In this document: positions 7,667 through 15,778 of the stretch, in pieces | Numbering within the stretch: position 1 is the first letter of the stretch | Layout of the letters: each line of letters opens with the position of its first letter | Assembly: GCA_945860415.1 (NCBI GenBank) | Contig: CAMAQA010000010.1 | Span: 1 to 51,235 of the forward strand | Length of the DNA: 51,235 nt | From: Bacteriovorax stolpii | GTDB taxonomy: Bacteria; Bdellovibrionota; UBA1018 | Direction of reading: 5' to 3' | The notes under the pieces: model-generated | Told to the model about the DNA's origin: nothing | The model's database searches: none | The model's input: only the letters and a program-made list of their open reading frames with translations | Made by a program: the position numbers and the translations under genes

Positions 7667-8908
7667 CTACTCCTGGGTTTTCTGGGGCGTGACGATCCTT
7701 ACTCCAAGCCGTCCTTTTCCGGGAGGGGGAACTTCAACCGACAGTGCACGGCTGCCCTGAAGGAAAGAGAGCATCTCCTGTCCCACCAGATCGGCCGCAA
7801 ACGGTGAAAGAATGCCGCGTGAAACCCATTCCTGCACCGACTCCACCCGGGCCTGTCGGACCAGATCCAGAAGCTGGTGGGTGGTGGCGATGTGGCGGAC
7901 GGCAATGCGATGCTGATCCGCCAGGATGCCGACGAAGCACTTGAGCAGGTCGAGCACCTGGAGCTCGCCTTGAGACGGGTTCTCCTGCCTCGGCCCGCGA
8001 GGCGGAGTTGCAGCCGGACCGGCCTCCTCGGCTTTTCGGAGTGCTTCCAGGAGGGATTCGCCGGAATTCTTGAGCTCACCCTTGTTCAGGCCACGGAACG
8101 CGGAAAGGTGTTCCATGTCCTTGGGACGGACCCGGGCCAGGTCGATCAGCACGGCATCATCTGCCACCCAGCGCCGGGGAAGGTTCAACGACCGCACCCG
8201 TGCTTCACGCCAGCGCATGAGCTCGAGAAGAGCCGAATAACTGACCGGATCCAGCCGAGCGCCTACGGCAAGCTTCGTGGCAAGCTCTTCCGGATCACTC
8301 TCATAAAGCTTTCGGTCTTCCCACTTGGCGGTGAGGTCAATCGCCCACTGCCGTCGCCCCGTCTTGTCGAGCTGGCCCATCAGCTGCTCGGCAAGCTCCA
8401 CGAGGTGCTCGACATCCGAGTGGGCGTATTCCAGAAGCTGCGCCGGAAGCGGTCGCACGGACCAGTTGGTGCGGGCATGCCCTTTTTTAAGCTGAACATT
8501 GAGGACGGACTTCAGGAGATTGCCCAGGCCGACCGAATCGCCATAGCCGCACAGTGACGCCGCAATTGCCGTATCCAGCGAAGGCTTGGCCAGGGTGCCG
8601 AACGCCGTGAAGAAGCACTCCTGGTCGCCCTGCGCCGCATGCAGGATCTTCAGGATTCGTGGACTTTCAAGGAGATCGAGGAAGGGCCGGAGCTCTTCTC
8701 TTCCCTGCCTGCCCCGCTTCCGAAAGGCCGCCGCGTCGATCAGCCAGGACTGCGACCGAGTGGCAACCTGGATGAGCTCCACCGTGGGAAAAAAGGTGGT
8801 TTCTCGAATGAACTCCGTATCGAGAGCAATGATGTCGTGGCGAGCCAGCTCTTCGGAAAGGGCCTGGATCTCGCGCGCCTGGGTCAGTGGTTCGCGGGTC
8901 TGAAGCAT
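7667..8908 (-). CDS. rnd: Ribonuclease D
   Basis: A 413-residue 3'-5' exoribonuclease of the DEDDy class that trims tRNA precursors. Exo I is ALDTEFIRET with Asp30 and Glu32, Exo II is HAAQGDQECFF with Asp95, and Exo III is YAHSDVEHLV with Tyr161 and Asp165. One HRDC domain follows (about 215-290, MRWREARVRSLNLPRRWVAD). The C-terminal part contains a second, weaker helical region before a basic tail (GKGRLGVRIVTPQ). It is followed after five bases by the OPA transporter and preceded by the DUF3465 gene six bases away. Confidence 0.94.
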   Translation of the reverse strand: MLQTREPLTQAREIQALSEELARHDIIALDTEFIRETTFFPTVELIQVATRSQSWLIDAAAFRKRGRQGREELRPFLDLLESPRILKILHAAQGDQECFFTAFGTLAKPSLDTAIAASLCGYGDSVGLGNLLKSVLNVQLKKGHARTNWSVRPLPAQLLEYAHSDVEHLVELAEQLMGQLDKTGRRQWAIDLTAKWEDRKLYESDPEELATKLAVGARLDPVSYSALLELMRWREARVRSLNLPRRWVADDAVLIDLARVRPKDMEHLSAFRGLNKGELKNSGESLLEALRKAEEAGPAATPPRGPRQENPSQGELQVLDLLKCFVGILADQHRIAVRHIATTHQLLDLVRQARVESVQEWVSRGILSPFAADLVGQEMLSFLQGSRALSVEVPPPGKGRLGVRIVTPQKTQE

Positions 8909-8914
8909 TTCGCC

Positions 8915-9637
8915 TCAGTTCTTAACCGCATCCAACCAGTCGCGCCAGTTCCGACCGTGGCGAGGCTTCTTTTCGAACTCTGCGTCATCCTGGCCTGCGG
9001 AAGGACGCTTCCGCTCAGATTTCTTCGGACGTCCCTCGGGCTTGCGGGCCGGCGCGGCTTCTTCAGCATTCGGAGTAGAGGAACCGACGCTCGGAAGTCT
9101 GCGCGACTCCTCAGGTGCGGCCACTTCGACCGGCAAGCGGCCGAAGCCGTACATGAAGCGATCATTCAGCAGGATGTAGCCGTCTGGATGCGGGCCCCCG
9201 CGCGAGTTTTCATGAACCCAGTGGATGATCGCACCGGACGGAGAAGGCTTGTAGCGGGGAGTGGGAGCATTGCTGGTGATGTAGTCGCCACAGGCTTCGA
9301 CCTCATCGCCGACCTTCGGCTGAGGACGACCGAAGTCGAGGTTGAAGACCACTTCGAGGGTGTCCTGCGGGCGCGGGCCGATTTGGATCTCGAAGTGAGC
9401 GTGTGAGGGACGGCTTCCGAGGATGCGGACGACTCGGCCTTCCACGCGGGCGCGCTCGTGGAACTGGTTCGGGGTGACCGCCTTGAAGGTCACGACTCGG
9501 TTGTTGTCGACCGGAAGGGCCTGCCCATTCTTGTCTTCACACTTCGGAAGTTCGGCCAGCTTGGCCTGGGCCGAAACGCTCACGAAAAGGCTGGCAGCAA
9601 CAATTGCAGAAAATACGAAACGACTCTTCTGGAACAT
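8915..9637 (-). CDS. Periplasmic DUF3465 protein with charged C-terminal tail
   Basis: A 240-residue exported protein (signal peptide FVFSAIVAASLFVSVSAQA). The core, about residues 50-165, matches the DUF3465 pattern: GRVVRIL, then H.HFEIQI, VGDEVEACGDY, SGAIIHWVHEN, RGGPHPDGYI. These are small secreted OB-fold-like proteins of unknown activity. The C-terminal 65 residues are lysine/arginine-rich and acidic low complexity, absent from typical family members, perhaps a nucleic-acid- or wall-binding tail. Six bases separate its stop from the RNase D start. Confidence 0.72.
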   Translation of the reverse strand: MFQKSRFVFSAIVAASLFVSVSAQAKLAELPKCEDKNGQALPVDNNRVVTFKAVTPNQFHERARVEGRVVRILGSRPSHAHFEIQIGPRPQDTLEVVFNLDFGRPQPKVGDEVEACGDYITSNAPTPRYKPSPSGAIIHWVHENSRGGPHPDGYILLNDRFMYGFGRLPVEVAAPEESRRLPSVGSSTPNAEEAAPARKPEGRPKKSERKRPSAGQDDAEFEKKPRHGRNWRDWLDAVKN

Positions 9638-9703
9638 CGGTCACTCTCCCCTTGCGAGCGGCGATGTACCGAACGGAAATGCATTGCACAACAACTATTT
9701 TCG

Positions 9704-9732
9704 ATATTGGAAAAACATCAGTCCAATTTGGA
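9704..9732. promoter_or_regulatory. AT-rich inverted repeats upstream of the DUF3465 gene
   Basis: The gap between 9637 and 9773 is clearly AT-richer than its flanks. ATTGGA at 9704-9709 and TCCAAT at 9720-9725 form an inverted repeat, and TCCAATTTGGA at 9722-9732 is itself a palindrome. This is a plausible operator or promoter zone for the minus-strand DUF3465 gene. No convincing -10/-35 pair was found. Confidence 0.3.
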
Positions 9733-9772
9733 ATAATTCTCGCGAAGAGCTCCCAGCGAGCGAATACAAGGG

Positions 9773-10252
9773 TCAGGCCGCAATGACGGCTGAACCCGCA
9801 AACACTTCCCGGATGATGACTCGAACTTCGGCCTCATGTGAGACCAGGGTGAAATCCGTCTGCGATGGATCGTCGCAGTACCGTCGAAAGGCGAAGTCGA
9901 CGATCACTCGACGCGCCTTGCTCTCGGCGCGTCGATACTCCTCCAAGTCGATTCGCGATCGGAACCACAGGCTCGCGTGATGCTGGAGCTGGAGGCCGCA
10001 CGCCGGAGCACTGAGCAGGGTCTCGACATAATCGGCGAAAGCCTCCTCTTCGGCCTCCTGCTCCTGACGGCGGAGTCGGACGGCCAGAACGGGGTCGGGA
10101 CTCCGATCGGCGAGCGCCTGCTCGATCAGCGAAATCTCCGGATCATCGGAGACGGAATCCAGGATTCGAGGCCTCCCCTCCTCGTCCCTGACGAGCAGGA
10201 TCAGCACGGTTCCAGTCTGAAGCATCTGAAATACTTTTCGGACCATGCCCAT
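9773..10252 (-). CDS. Hypothetical cytosolic protein
   Basis: About 159 residues from the ATG at 10252. An ATG at 10246 or a GTG at 10282 are alternatives, and none has a good ribosome site. It is soluble and charged, with an N-terminal hydrophobic strand (GTVLILLVRD), a Glu/Gln-rich helix (QEQEAEEEAFADYV) and a C-terminal beta-rich region (TLVSHEAEVRVIIREVF). I do not recognise a family. It is divergent from dinG across about 75 bases. Confidence 0.6.
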   Translation of the reverse strand: MGMVRKVFQMLQTGTVLILLVRDEEGRPRILDSVSDDPEISLIEQALADRSPDPVLAVRLRRQEQEAEEEAFADYVETLLSAPACGLQLQHHASLWFRSRIDLEEYRRAESKARRVIVDFAFRRYCDDPSQTDFTLVSHEAEVRVIIREVFAGSAVIAA

Positions 10253-10328
10253 CCAACGAGGAGAATCTTTACAAAGCGTCACCGTGCTTCAAGTGTCCGA
10301 AAGGACGCAGGAGTGCTACGAGAAGGCC

Positions 10329-13076
10329 ATGCGCTTCACGCTCCTCGACTTCGAAACCACCGGGCTCGACCCGCAGCATTCCGAGATCCTGGAAATCGGC
10401 GCGATCCGGATGGTCCTGCAGGCCGATGGTTCGCTGGAAGAAGAAGAGCGCTTCCAGGCGCTCGTCAGCCCGGAACGCGAGATTCCCTGGGTCATCCAGA
10501 AGCTGACCGGCATCACGCCCGAGCTGCTCCGTTCCTCGAATGCCCGCTCGCTTGACGAGATCCTTCCGGAGTTCCTCGATTTTCTGCAGGACTCTCCGAT
10601 CATCGCCCACAATTCCGCCATGGAGCAGGGCTTCCTCGACCACCAGATTGCTCCACGCTCGGCCCGAGATGCGTTCACCGTCTGGAACTCCATTGAGCCC
10701 ATGGCGCTGCTGCTTCCCGAACTCGGATCGCACTCCATGGAGACGCTTCGGACCTGGGCGAAGCTGTCGCACGAGGGCTCGCATCGAGCCCTGGAGGATT
10801 GCGAAGCCCTGCTCGCGCTCCTCCAGCGCGGGCGCGAGTTCCTGGTCGAGGAATGCCCCTGGCTCTCGGGCCTCGTTTCACAGTACCTTGGCAACTCGGA
10901 TGACTGGCCGTGGGCATGGTACTTTCTCGACCACCTGCCCAACCACGTCCTGGAAGCTTCCATTCCAGAAAAAACGCTGCTGCCCGACCTTCGAGACCTG
11001 AAGAAGCGCGATGAGGCGCGAGTGGCCGACACATCCGCGGAAAGCTCGCTGAAAAAGGCGGACCTCGAAGTCTCTCTTCGGGCCGGAGCGGAGAAGCTCG
11101 GTCTCGAGCTTCGCTCGCAGCAGCTGGCCATGTCGTTCGAAGTGCTCGGCGCCCAGCAGTCGCGAAAGCGCATCGCGGTCGAGGCACCCACCGGAACCGG
11201 AAAATCTCTCGCCTACCTGCTTCCGGGCGTCCTTCGCACTCGAGAGACGGAAACCCCTTTGGTCGTCTCCACCCACAGCAAGTCACTGCAGGACCAGCTC
11301 CTCGAAAAGGATATTCCAAAACTGGCCCAGATCCTCGGCACCCCCGTTCGTGCGACGACCGTCAAGGGACAAAACAACTACCTCTGCCTTCGCAAGCTGA
11401 ACGAGGTGCTCGCCACCGTAGGCTTCACGGATCCAGTGGATCTTCGCTGGAGCGCCACTTATCTTGCAGCACTCTCGCATGCTGTTCCGGTCGTGGAACT
11501 TGACCGCGTATCACGGTACCTGCGAGGCATCTTTCCGGCGCTGGACGAATGGATTGATCGCGTGAGGTCTCATCACACGACCACCATGGGACCGACCTGC
11601 CCCTACTACAAGCAGTGCCACTTCTTCGACAGCGCGCGCCTCGCGCACGACGCGGAAGTGATCGTCGCCAACCATGCGCTGGTCTTTCAGTGGCCCTCTC
11701 ATCTGCCGCAGATTCGTGACCTGGTGCTGGATGAAGGACACCATCTCGAAGACCAGCTCACCAAGACGCTCACGGCATCGGTATCGGAAGAAGAGCTTTC
11801 CGAAGCCTGCGACCGCCTGGCCAGAAAGCAGGGCACCCGCCGGCTCGGTGACGGCGCTGGAATCGCGCGACTTCTGGATCATCTCACCTGGAACGACTTC
11901 CTCGAGCGCACCGATGAAGTGCGCTCGCGAATTCTGCACGTTCGCCACGCCGTTCCGATGCTCGTACCTCACTCGGAAGGATCCGAGGGATTCGAACAAT
12001 CCGTGGTGCTCCAGCGAGGTTCACGCCAGCGTGGATCAGAAACCGTCTGGAAGACGCTCGATGAGCTACGCGCTGCGGTCAAGGATCTGGATGCCTTCCT
12101 GACCCAAACCCTGCAGCGATGCGAAGGGCAACGTCCTTCTCTGGATCTCGACCTGCTGAAGACGCACCAGCTGCGGTTCAATGCGTTTGTTTCGGCATTC
12201 GATTCTCTCGTTTCGGATGACGCCAACTTCCTTCGGTGCCTGTACTGGCATCCGCGAGAAGCCCTCTGGCGTTTCGACATCGCACCGATCGATGTTTCCG
12301 GACTCGGCGAACCCTTCTTCGCTGCCCGCAGTTCGGTGGTCGTCACCTCGGCCACGCTTTCAGCAGGCACCCAGCCCCATTTCGTGATTGATCGCGTCGG
12401 CCTCAAGCCCGACAAGCCGCTGCTGCAGCTGCAGTCGCCTTATCGTCTTGCGGAGCAGGCGCAGGTTTTCCTTCCGACGGATGTCAGCCCCCCCGGAACG
12501 CCGGGGCATCTCGATGCGCTGATTCAGTTTGCCGAGGAGGTGGCGGTCGAGCTGGGCGGACGAACGCTTCTGCTCATGAGCTCGAACCGGCGCCTCCGCA
12601 TCGCGGCCGATACACTTCGAGAGCGGCTGAAGCGCGCACAAATCGAAGTCTATGACTCGGTTTCCGATCGCCGCGCCGCAGAAGGCTTCGTCTCGTCCGA
12701 GCGCGCCCTGCTCGTGGGTGGCGAACGTTATGGAGAGGGCCTTGATATTCCGGGTCCGAAGCTGACCTGCGTGATCATCGAAAAGATCAATGAGGCGATG
12801 ACGAGGTCGCCGCTGGCGGAAGCCCGCAAGTCACGAACCAAATTCGGCCTGTTCGACTACGACTTTCCGATGCGGATGATGTGGCTCAAGCAACGGATCG
12901 GCCGCCTGGTGCGCTCACCTGCGGATACTGGCGCCATCGTGATCTTCGATCCGCGCTACAATGGCTGGAGCGCGGGTTCACGGACGCAGGTGGATCGCAC
13001 GATCGCGCCCATGCCCGTCACCCTGACGTCACGCGCCTCCATGGTCGAGGCGATCAGCCGCCGCTTCGGAGACTGA
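10329..13076 (+). CDS. dinG: DinG-type protein: DnaQ-like exonuclease fused to XPD-like helicase
   Basis: About 915 residues. The N-terminal 165 residues are a DEDD exonuclease (LLDFETTGLD, later AHNSAMEQGFLD and HRALEDCEAL). The helicase follows, with Walker A EAPTGTGKSLAYLLP, a DEAH box variant LVLDEGHHLED, and the motif VI region GGERYGEGLDIPG with QRIGRLVRSP. This is the domain order of exonuclease-containing DinG proteins of Firmicutes and some other bacteria. Only three of the four cluster cysteines of E. coli DinG are seen (NNYLC, PTC, KQC). ATG at 10329 was chosen because the exonuclease core begins there; the frame is open from 10245. Confidence 0.9.
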   Translation: MRFTLLDFETTGLDPQHSEILEIGAIRMVLQADGSLEEEERFQALVSPEREIPWVIQKLTGITPELLRSSNARSLDEILPEFLDFLQDSPIIAHNSAMEQGFLDHQIAPRSARDAFTVWNSIEPMALLLPELGSHSMETLRTWAKLSHEGSHRALEDCEALLALLQRGREFLVEECPWLSGLVSQYLGNSDDWPWAWYFLDHLPNHVLEASIPEKTLLPDLRDLKKRDEARVADTSAESSLKKADLEVSLRAGAEKLGLELRSQQLAMSFEVLGAQQSRKRIAVEAPTGTGKSLAYLLPGVLRTRETETPLVVSTHSKSLQDQLLEKDIPKLAQILGTPVRATTVKGQNNYLCLRKLNEVLATVGFTDPVDLRWSATYLAALSHAVPVVELDRVSRYLRGIFPALDEWIDRVRSHHTTTMGPTCPYYKQCHFFDSARLAHDAEVIVANHALVFQWPSHLPQIRDLVLDEGHHLEDQLTKTLTASVSEEELSEACDRLARKQGTRRLGDGAGIARLLDHLTWNDFLERTDEVRSRILHVRHAVPMLVPHSEGSEGFEQSVVLQRGSRQRGSETVWKTLDELRAAVKDLDAFLTQTLQRCEGQRPSLDLDLLKTHQLRFNAFVSAFDSLVSDDANFLRCLYWHPREALWRFDIAPIDVSGLGEPFFAARSSVVVTSATLSAGTQPHFVIDRVGLKPDKPLLQLQSPYRLAEQAQVFLPTDVSPPGTPGHLDALIQFAEEVAVELGGRTLLLMSSNRRLRIAADTLRERLKRAQIEVYDSVSDRRAAEGFVSSERALLVGGERYGEGLDIPGPKLTCVIIEKINEAMTRSPLAEARKSRTKFGLFDYDFPMRMMWLKQRIGRLVRSPADTGAIVIFDPRYNGWSAGSRTQVDRTIAPMPVTLTSRASMVEAISRRFGD

Positions 13077-13091
13077 CGCCCCACCCCTCTC

Positions 13092-14573
13092 TTAGTGTCC
13101 GCCTGCTCCCACGCCGGCAAGGTGGATTGCCTTGAGAGTGACCTCGATCTTTCGAGAGTGAGCGTCCTCCAGGAACGCCACTAGCGCCTCCTTGATGTCC
13201 TGATCCACGTAGTGATCCGTCGCATCCAGAACCAATCGCGTTCCATCATCGAGCTCGTCCAGCAGATCCATCATCGCAGGCTTGACCAGAAACGTGGCAT
13301 CACGACGGAAACGGATCAGCACGGTTCCGTCGGCCTCGAGCTTTTTCACTACGGCGCCACGCACATACTGATGCAGGACGAAAACCACACCGACCACGAT
13401 TCCGACGATCACGCCTTTCAGCAGATCGAGAGCCAGAACTGCCGCAATCGTCACGACGAACGGAGCGAACTGGGCCACCCCAAGTCGCTTCTGCTCCGTA
13501 AAAAGAGCCGGCTTGCAAAGATTGAGTCCGACCTGGATCAAAATGGCTGCCAGGCAGGCCAGTGGAATCTGATTGAGGAGCGGCCCGAGAAAAAGCACCG
13601 CCATCAGCAGCCACACCCCGTGAACCAGGGCCGAAAGCCGCTCGCGTCCACCAGCGCTCACATTCGCTCCGCTGCGCACGATCACCGAGGTCACTGGCAG
13701 TCCGCCGGCCAATCCGGAAAACACTCCTGTCACTCCCTGGGCAATGAGCTCGCGATCAGGAGGACTGTGGCGCCGAAGCGGGTCGAGGCGGTCGACCGCC
13801 TGAACGGAAAGCAGGGTTTCGATGCTGGCCACGAGCGCGATCGTCAATGCCGATGTCCACACCGCGCTGCTGGACACGACGGCCCAGTCCGGACGAGGCA
13901 GGGCTCCCCAGAGCTCGCCCAAGCCGCCCAACGGAACATTCACGAACTCGGAAGCTTCGACTGCCAGTGCAGGATGGCCTTGAAAGAATCGCGCCAGGAA
14001 GGAGCCGAGCACCACGACCACCAATGCGGCTGGAAGAAACTGCAGCTTCGCCAACGGCGTTTTCTTCCATCCATACAGGATCAGCAGCGAAATACTGGTG
14101 ATGAGCAGTGCGCCACCATGGATGTCCTGCATCGCTTGCATGATGCTAGCCTTGGAACCAACAGCTACCGGAATCTGCTTGAGGACGATCGTGATACCGA
14201 TCGATGCCAGCATGCCCTTGATGACGGACGCGGGCACCAGTGCCGAGTAACGTCCTAGACGAAACACTCCCAAAAGCACCTGAATGACGCCTGCAATGGC
14301 AACTGCCGTCAGAAATGGCGAGATGCCGCCCAGACGGGCGATCTCCACCAGAACCACCGAGGTCAGGCCGGCTGCAGGTCCGGTGACCGAAAGTGGAGAT
14401 CGGCTGATCAGTGGCGTGATCAACCCAGCAATCGCGCCAGTAACCAGGCCGGACAGGGGCGAGACTCCGCAGGCGATCGCGATTCCGAGACAAAGCGGAA
14501 GAGCGATCAGAAAAACCACAGTTCCCGCGACCACGTCCTGACGAGGATAAGACAGAATGGATGATGAGTGCAC
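13092..14573 (-). CDS. SulP-family anion transporter, probable bicarbonate or sulfate carrier
   Basis: A 493-residue membrane protein with the SulP signature near the N-terminus (GTVVFLIALPLCLGIAIACG, then GLVTGAIAGL and SVTGPAAGLTSVV) and a short STAS-like C-terminal domain (TRLVLDATDHYVDQDI). I start it at the GTG at 14573, because AAGGAGAGG lies seven bases upstream; an upstream frame starting with TTG lacks such a site. It lies 78 bases downstream of a beta-carbonic anhydrase on the same strand. SulP carriers paired with carbonic anhydrase are usually linked to bicarbonate or CO2 handling, so bicarbonate is the favoured substrate by inference. Confidence 0.88.
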   Translation of the reverse strand: MHSSSILSYPRQDVVAGTVVFLIALPLCLGIAIACGVSPLSGLVTGAIAGLITPLISRSPLSVTGPAAGLTSVVLVEIARLGGISPFLTAVAIAGVIQVLLGVFRLGRYSALVPASVIKGMLASIGITIVLKQIPVAVGSKASIMQAMQDIHGGALLITSISLLILYGWKKTPLAKLQFLPAALVVVVLGSFLARFFQGHPALAVEASEFVNVPLGGLGELWGALPRPDWAVVSSSAVWTSALTIALVASIETLLSVQAVDRLDPLRRHSPPDRELIAQGVTGVFSGLAGGLPVTSVIVRSGANVSAGGRERLSALVHGVWLLMAVLFLGPLLNQIPLACLAAILIQVGLNLCKPALFTEQKRLGVAQFAPFVVTIAAVLALDLLKGVIVGIVVGVVFVLHQYVRGAVVKKLEADGTVLIRFRRDATFLVKPAMMDLLDELDDGTRLVLDATDHYVDQDIKEALVAFLEDAHSRKIEVTLKAIHLAGVGAGGH

Positions 14574-14651
14574 CGGTGCGCCTCTCCTTACTGAGTTGAA
14601 ACTGATGTCTCCGGGCACCTTAAAAGCTGGGGCGCCCCGGTGCAAGCGGCC

Positions 14652-15272
14652 TTACTCGAATCGAACCGAGCCATTCTCAATGTTGCACAGAGCACCCACC
14701 ATCGTGAGCTTTCGATCGGCGATCAGCGATGCCAGCACCGGGCTCTTTTTCCGGATGGTATCCATCGTGTGCTGGACATTGAGCCAGGCGGTACGATCGA
14801 CATTCTCGAGCGTGAACTCTCCGAACTCTCGTCCGAGTCGAGCTGCAGGCTCAATCTCATCGACGACCATCTTCAAATTGGGCGAAAGGCCATCGGGCTG
14901 CTGCTTCATCGACAGGGCCGCCTTGATGGCTCCGCACCGCGTGTGACCCATCACCACGAGCAATGCCGAGCCGAATTGCTCGGCCGCAAACTCCATGCTG
15001 CCCATGATGGCGGGTGTCGCTACATTGCCCGCAACGCGGCAGACGAAGATGTCTCCAGGACCGCGATCGAACAGGATTTCGGTGGGTACTCGAGAGTCGG
15101 CACAGGCAAGCACGATGGCAAAGGGTTTCTGACCCTTCTCCGCCAGCTCGATCAGATCACGGCTACGGACCATCGATTCGACGGATCTTAGGCCCTGGAC
15201 AAAGCGCTGGTTACCCTCCTTGAGCAGGCGGAGAGCGGCATCAGCAGGGACGGAATTCATGGACTGGGACAT
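14652..15272 (-). CDS. Beta-class carbonic anhydrase
   Basis: A 206-residue zinc enzyme interconverting CO2 and bicarbonate. Zinc ligands are Cys57 in ACADSRV (with the Asp59/Arg61 dyad), His110 and Cys113 in GHTRCG, numbering from the ATG at 15272. AAAGGAAA precedes this start; the frame extends upstream to 15338 without family resemblance. RVAGNVATP and VVDEIEPAA are typical for the family. The adjacent SulP gene makes a likely bicarbonate supply operon. Confidence 0.93.
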   Translation of the reverse strand: MSQSMNSVPADAALRLLKEGNQRFVQGLRSVESMVRSRDLIELAEKGQKPFAIVLACADSRVPTEILFDRGPGDIFVCRVAGNVATPAIMGSMEFAAEQFGSALLVVMGHTRCGAIKAALSMKQQPDGLSPNLKMVVDEIEPAARLGREFGEFTLENVDRTAWLNVQHTMDTIRKKSPVLASLIADRKLTMVGALCNIENGSVRFE

Positions 15273-15378
15273 GGGGATTTTCCTTTCAGGGTAGCGCCGC
15301 CGACCCCAGGCAGACCGGAGCCACAACGGCGGACCCATTCAAATCAGTTCGTTGGGAGAGTCGAATCGATGAGGAAAA

Positions 15379-15720
15379 TCAGGCCCACGGGGGGCGATGC
15401 ACCGCTTCGGGCCGATCGAGAGCAAAACCCAGCACTTCGAAGGTGAAGCGGGATTTTAGGTCAGGGCCAAAGGTACGAAGAGACTCATGCTCATGCAGGA
15501 GGTCCTCGACATCAGTGACTTCGGAACCTGGAGACGACTCATCACCCTCGGCATCGACCGGAAGCTCGTCGTGATTCGCCAGATCCGCAGAAACAGGAGA
15601 CGTCTCCGCGCTTGCCCAGACGTCAGGGCTCGGGGTCGTCACCGGAACGGCAAGAAAGAACAGCGCTGCCACGAAAACCGTGGACTGGCGGCAGAAGTTC
15701 TTCCATCGCGATAGACCCAT
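15379..15720 (-). CDS. Small exported or membrane-anchored hypothetical protein
   Basis: A 113-residue protein with an N-terminal hydrophobic segment (STVFVAALFFLAVPV) followed by a strongly acidic, low-complexity stretch (DLANHDELPVDAEGDESSP and EVTDVEDLLHEHE) and a short C-terminus. Family not recognised. It stands between the carbonic anhydrase and prfC, all on the minus strand, with no clear sign of co-regulation. Confidence 0.52.
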   Translation of the reverse strand: MGLSRWKNFCRQSTVFVAALFFLAVPVTTPSPDVWASAETSPVSADLANHDELPVDAEGDESSPGSEVTDVEDLLHEHESLRTFGPDLKSRFTFEVLGFALDRPEAVHRPPWA

Positions 15721-15778
15721 AGGGGGAGTCTAACCGTTGCGGCCACTGAGTTCAAGGCGACCTTGGAGCCGCCTGCCT

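Noticed and set aside
13212-14258. 348-codon plus-strand frame inside the SulP gene
   Set aside because: Low-information sequence rich in Gln, His and Arg; it is the antisense of clear SulP transmembrane helices.
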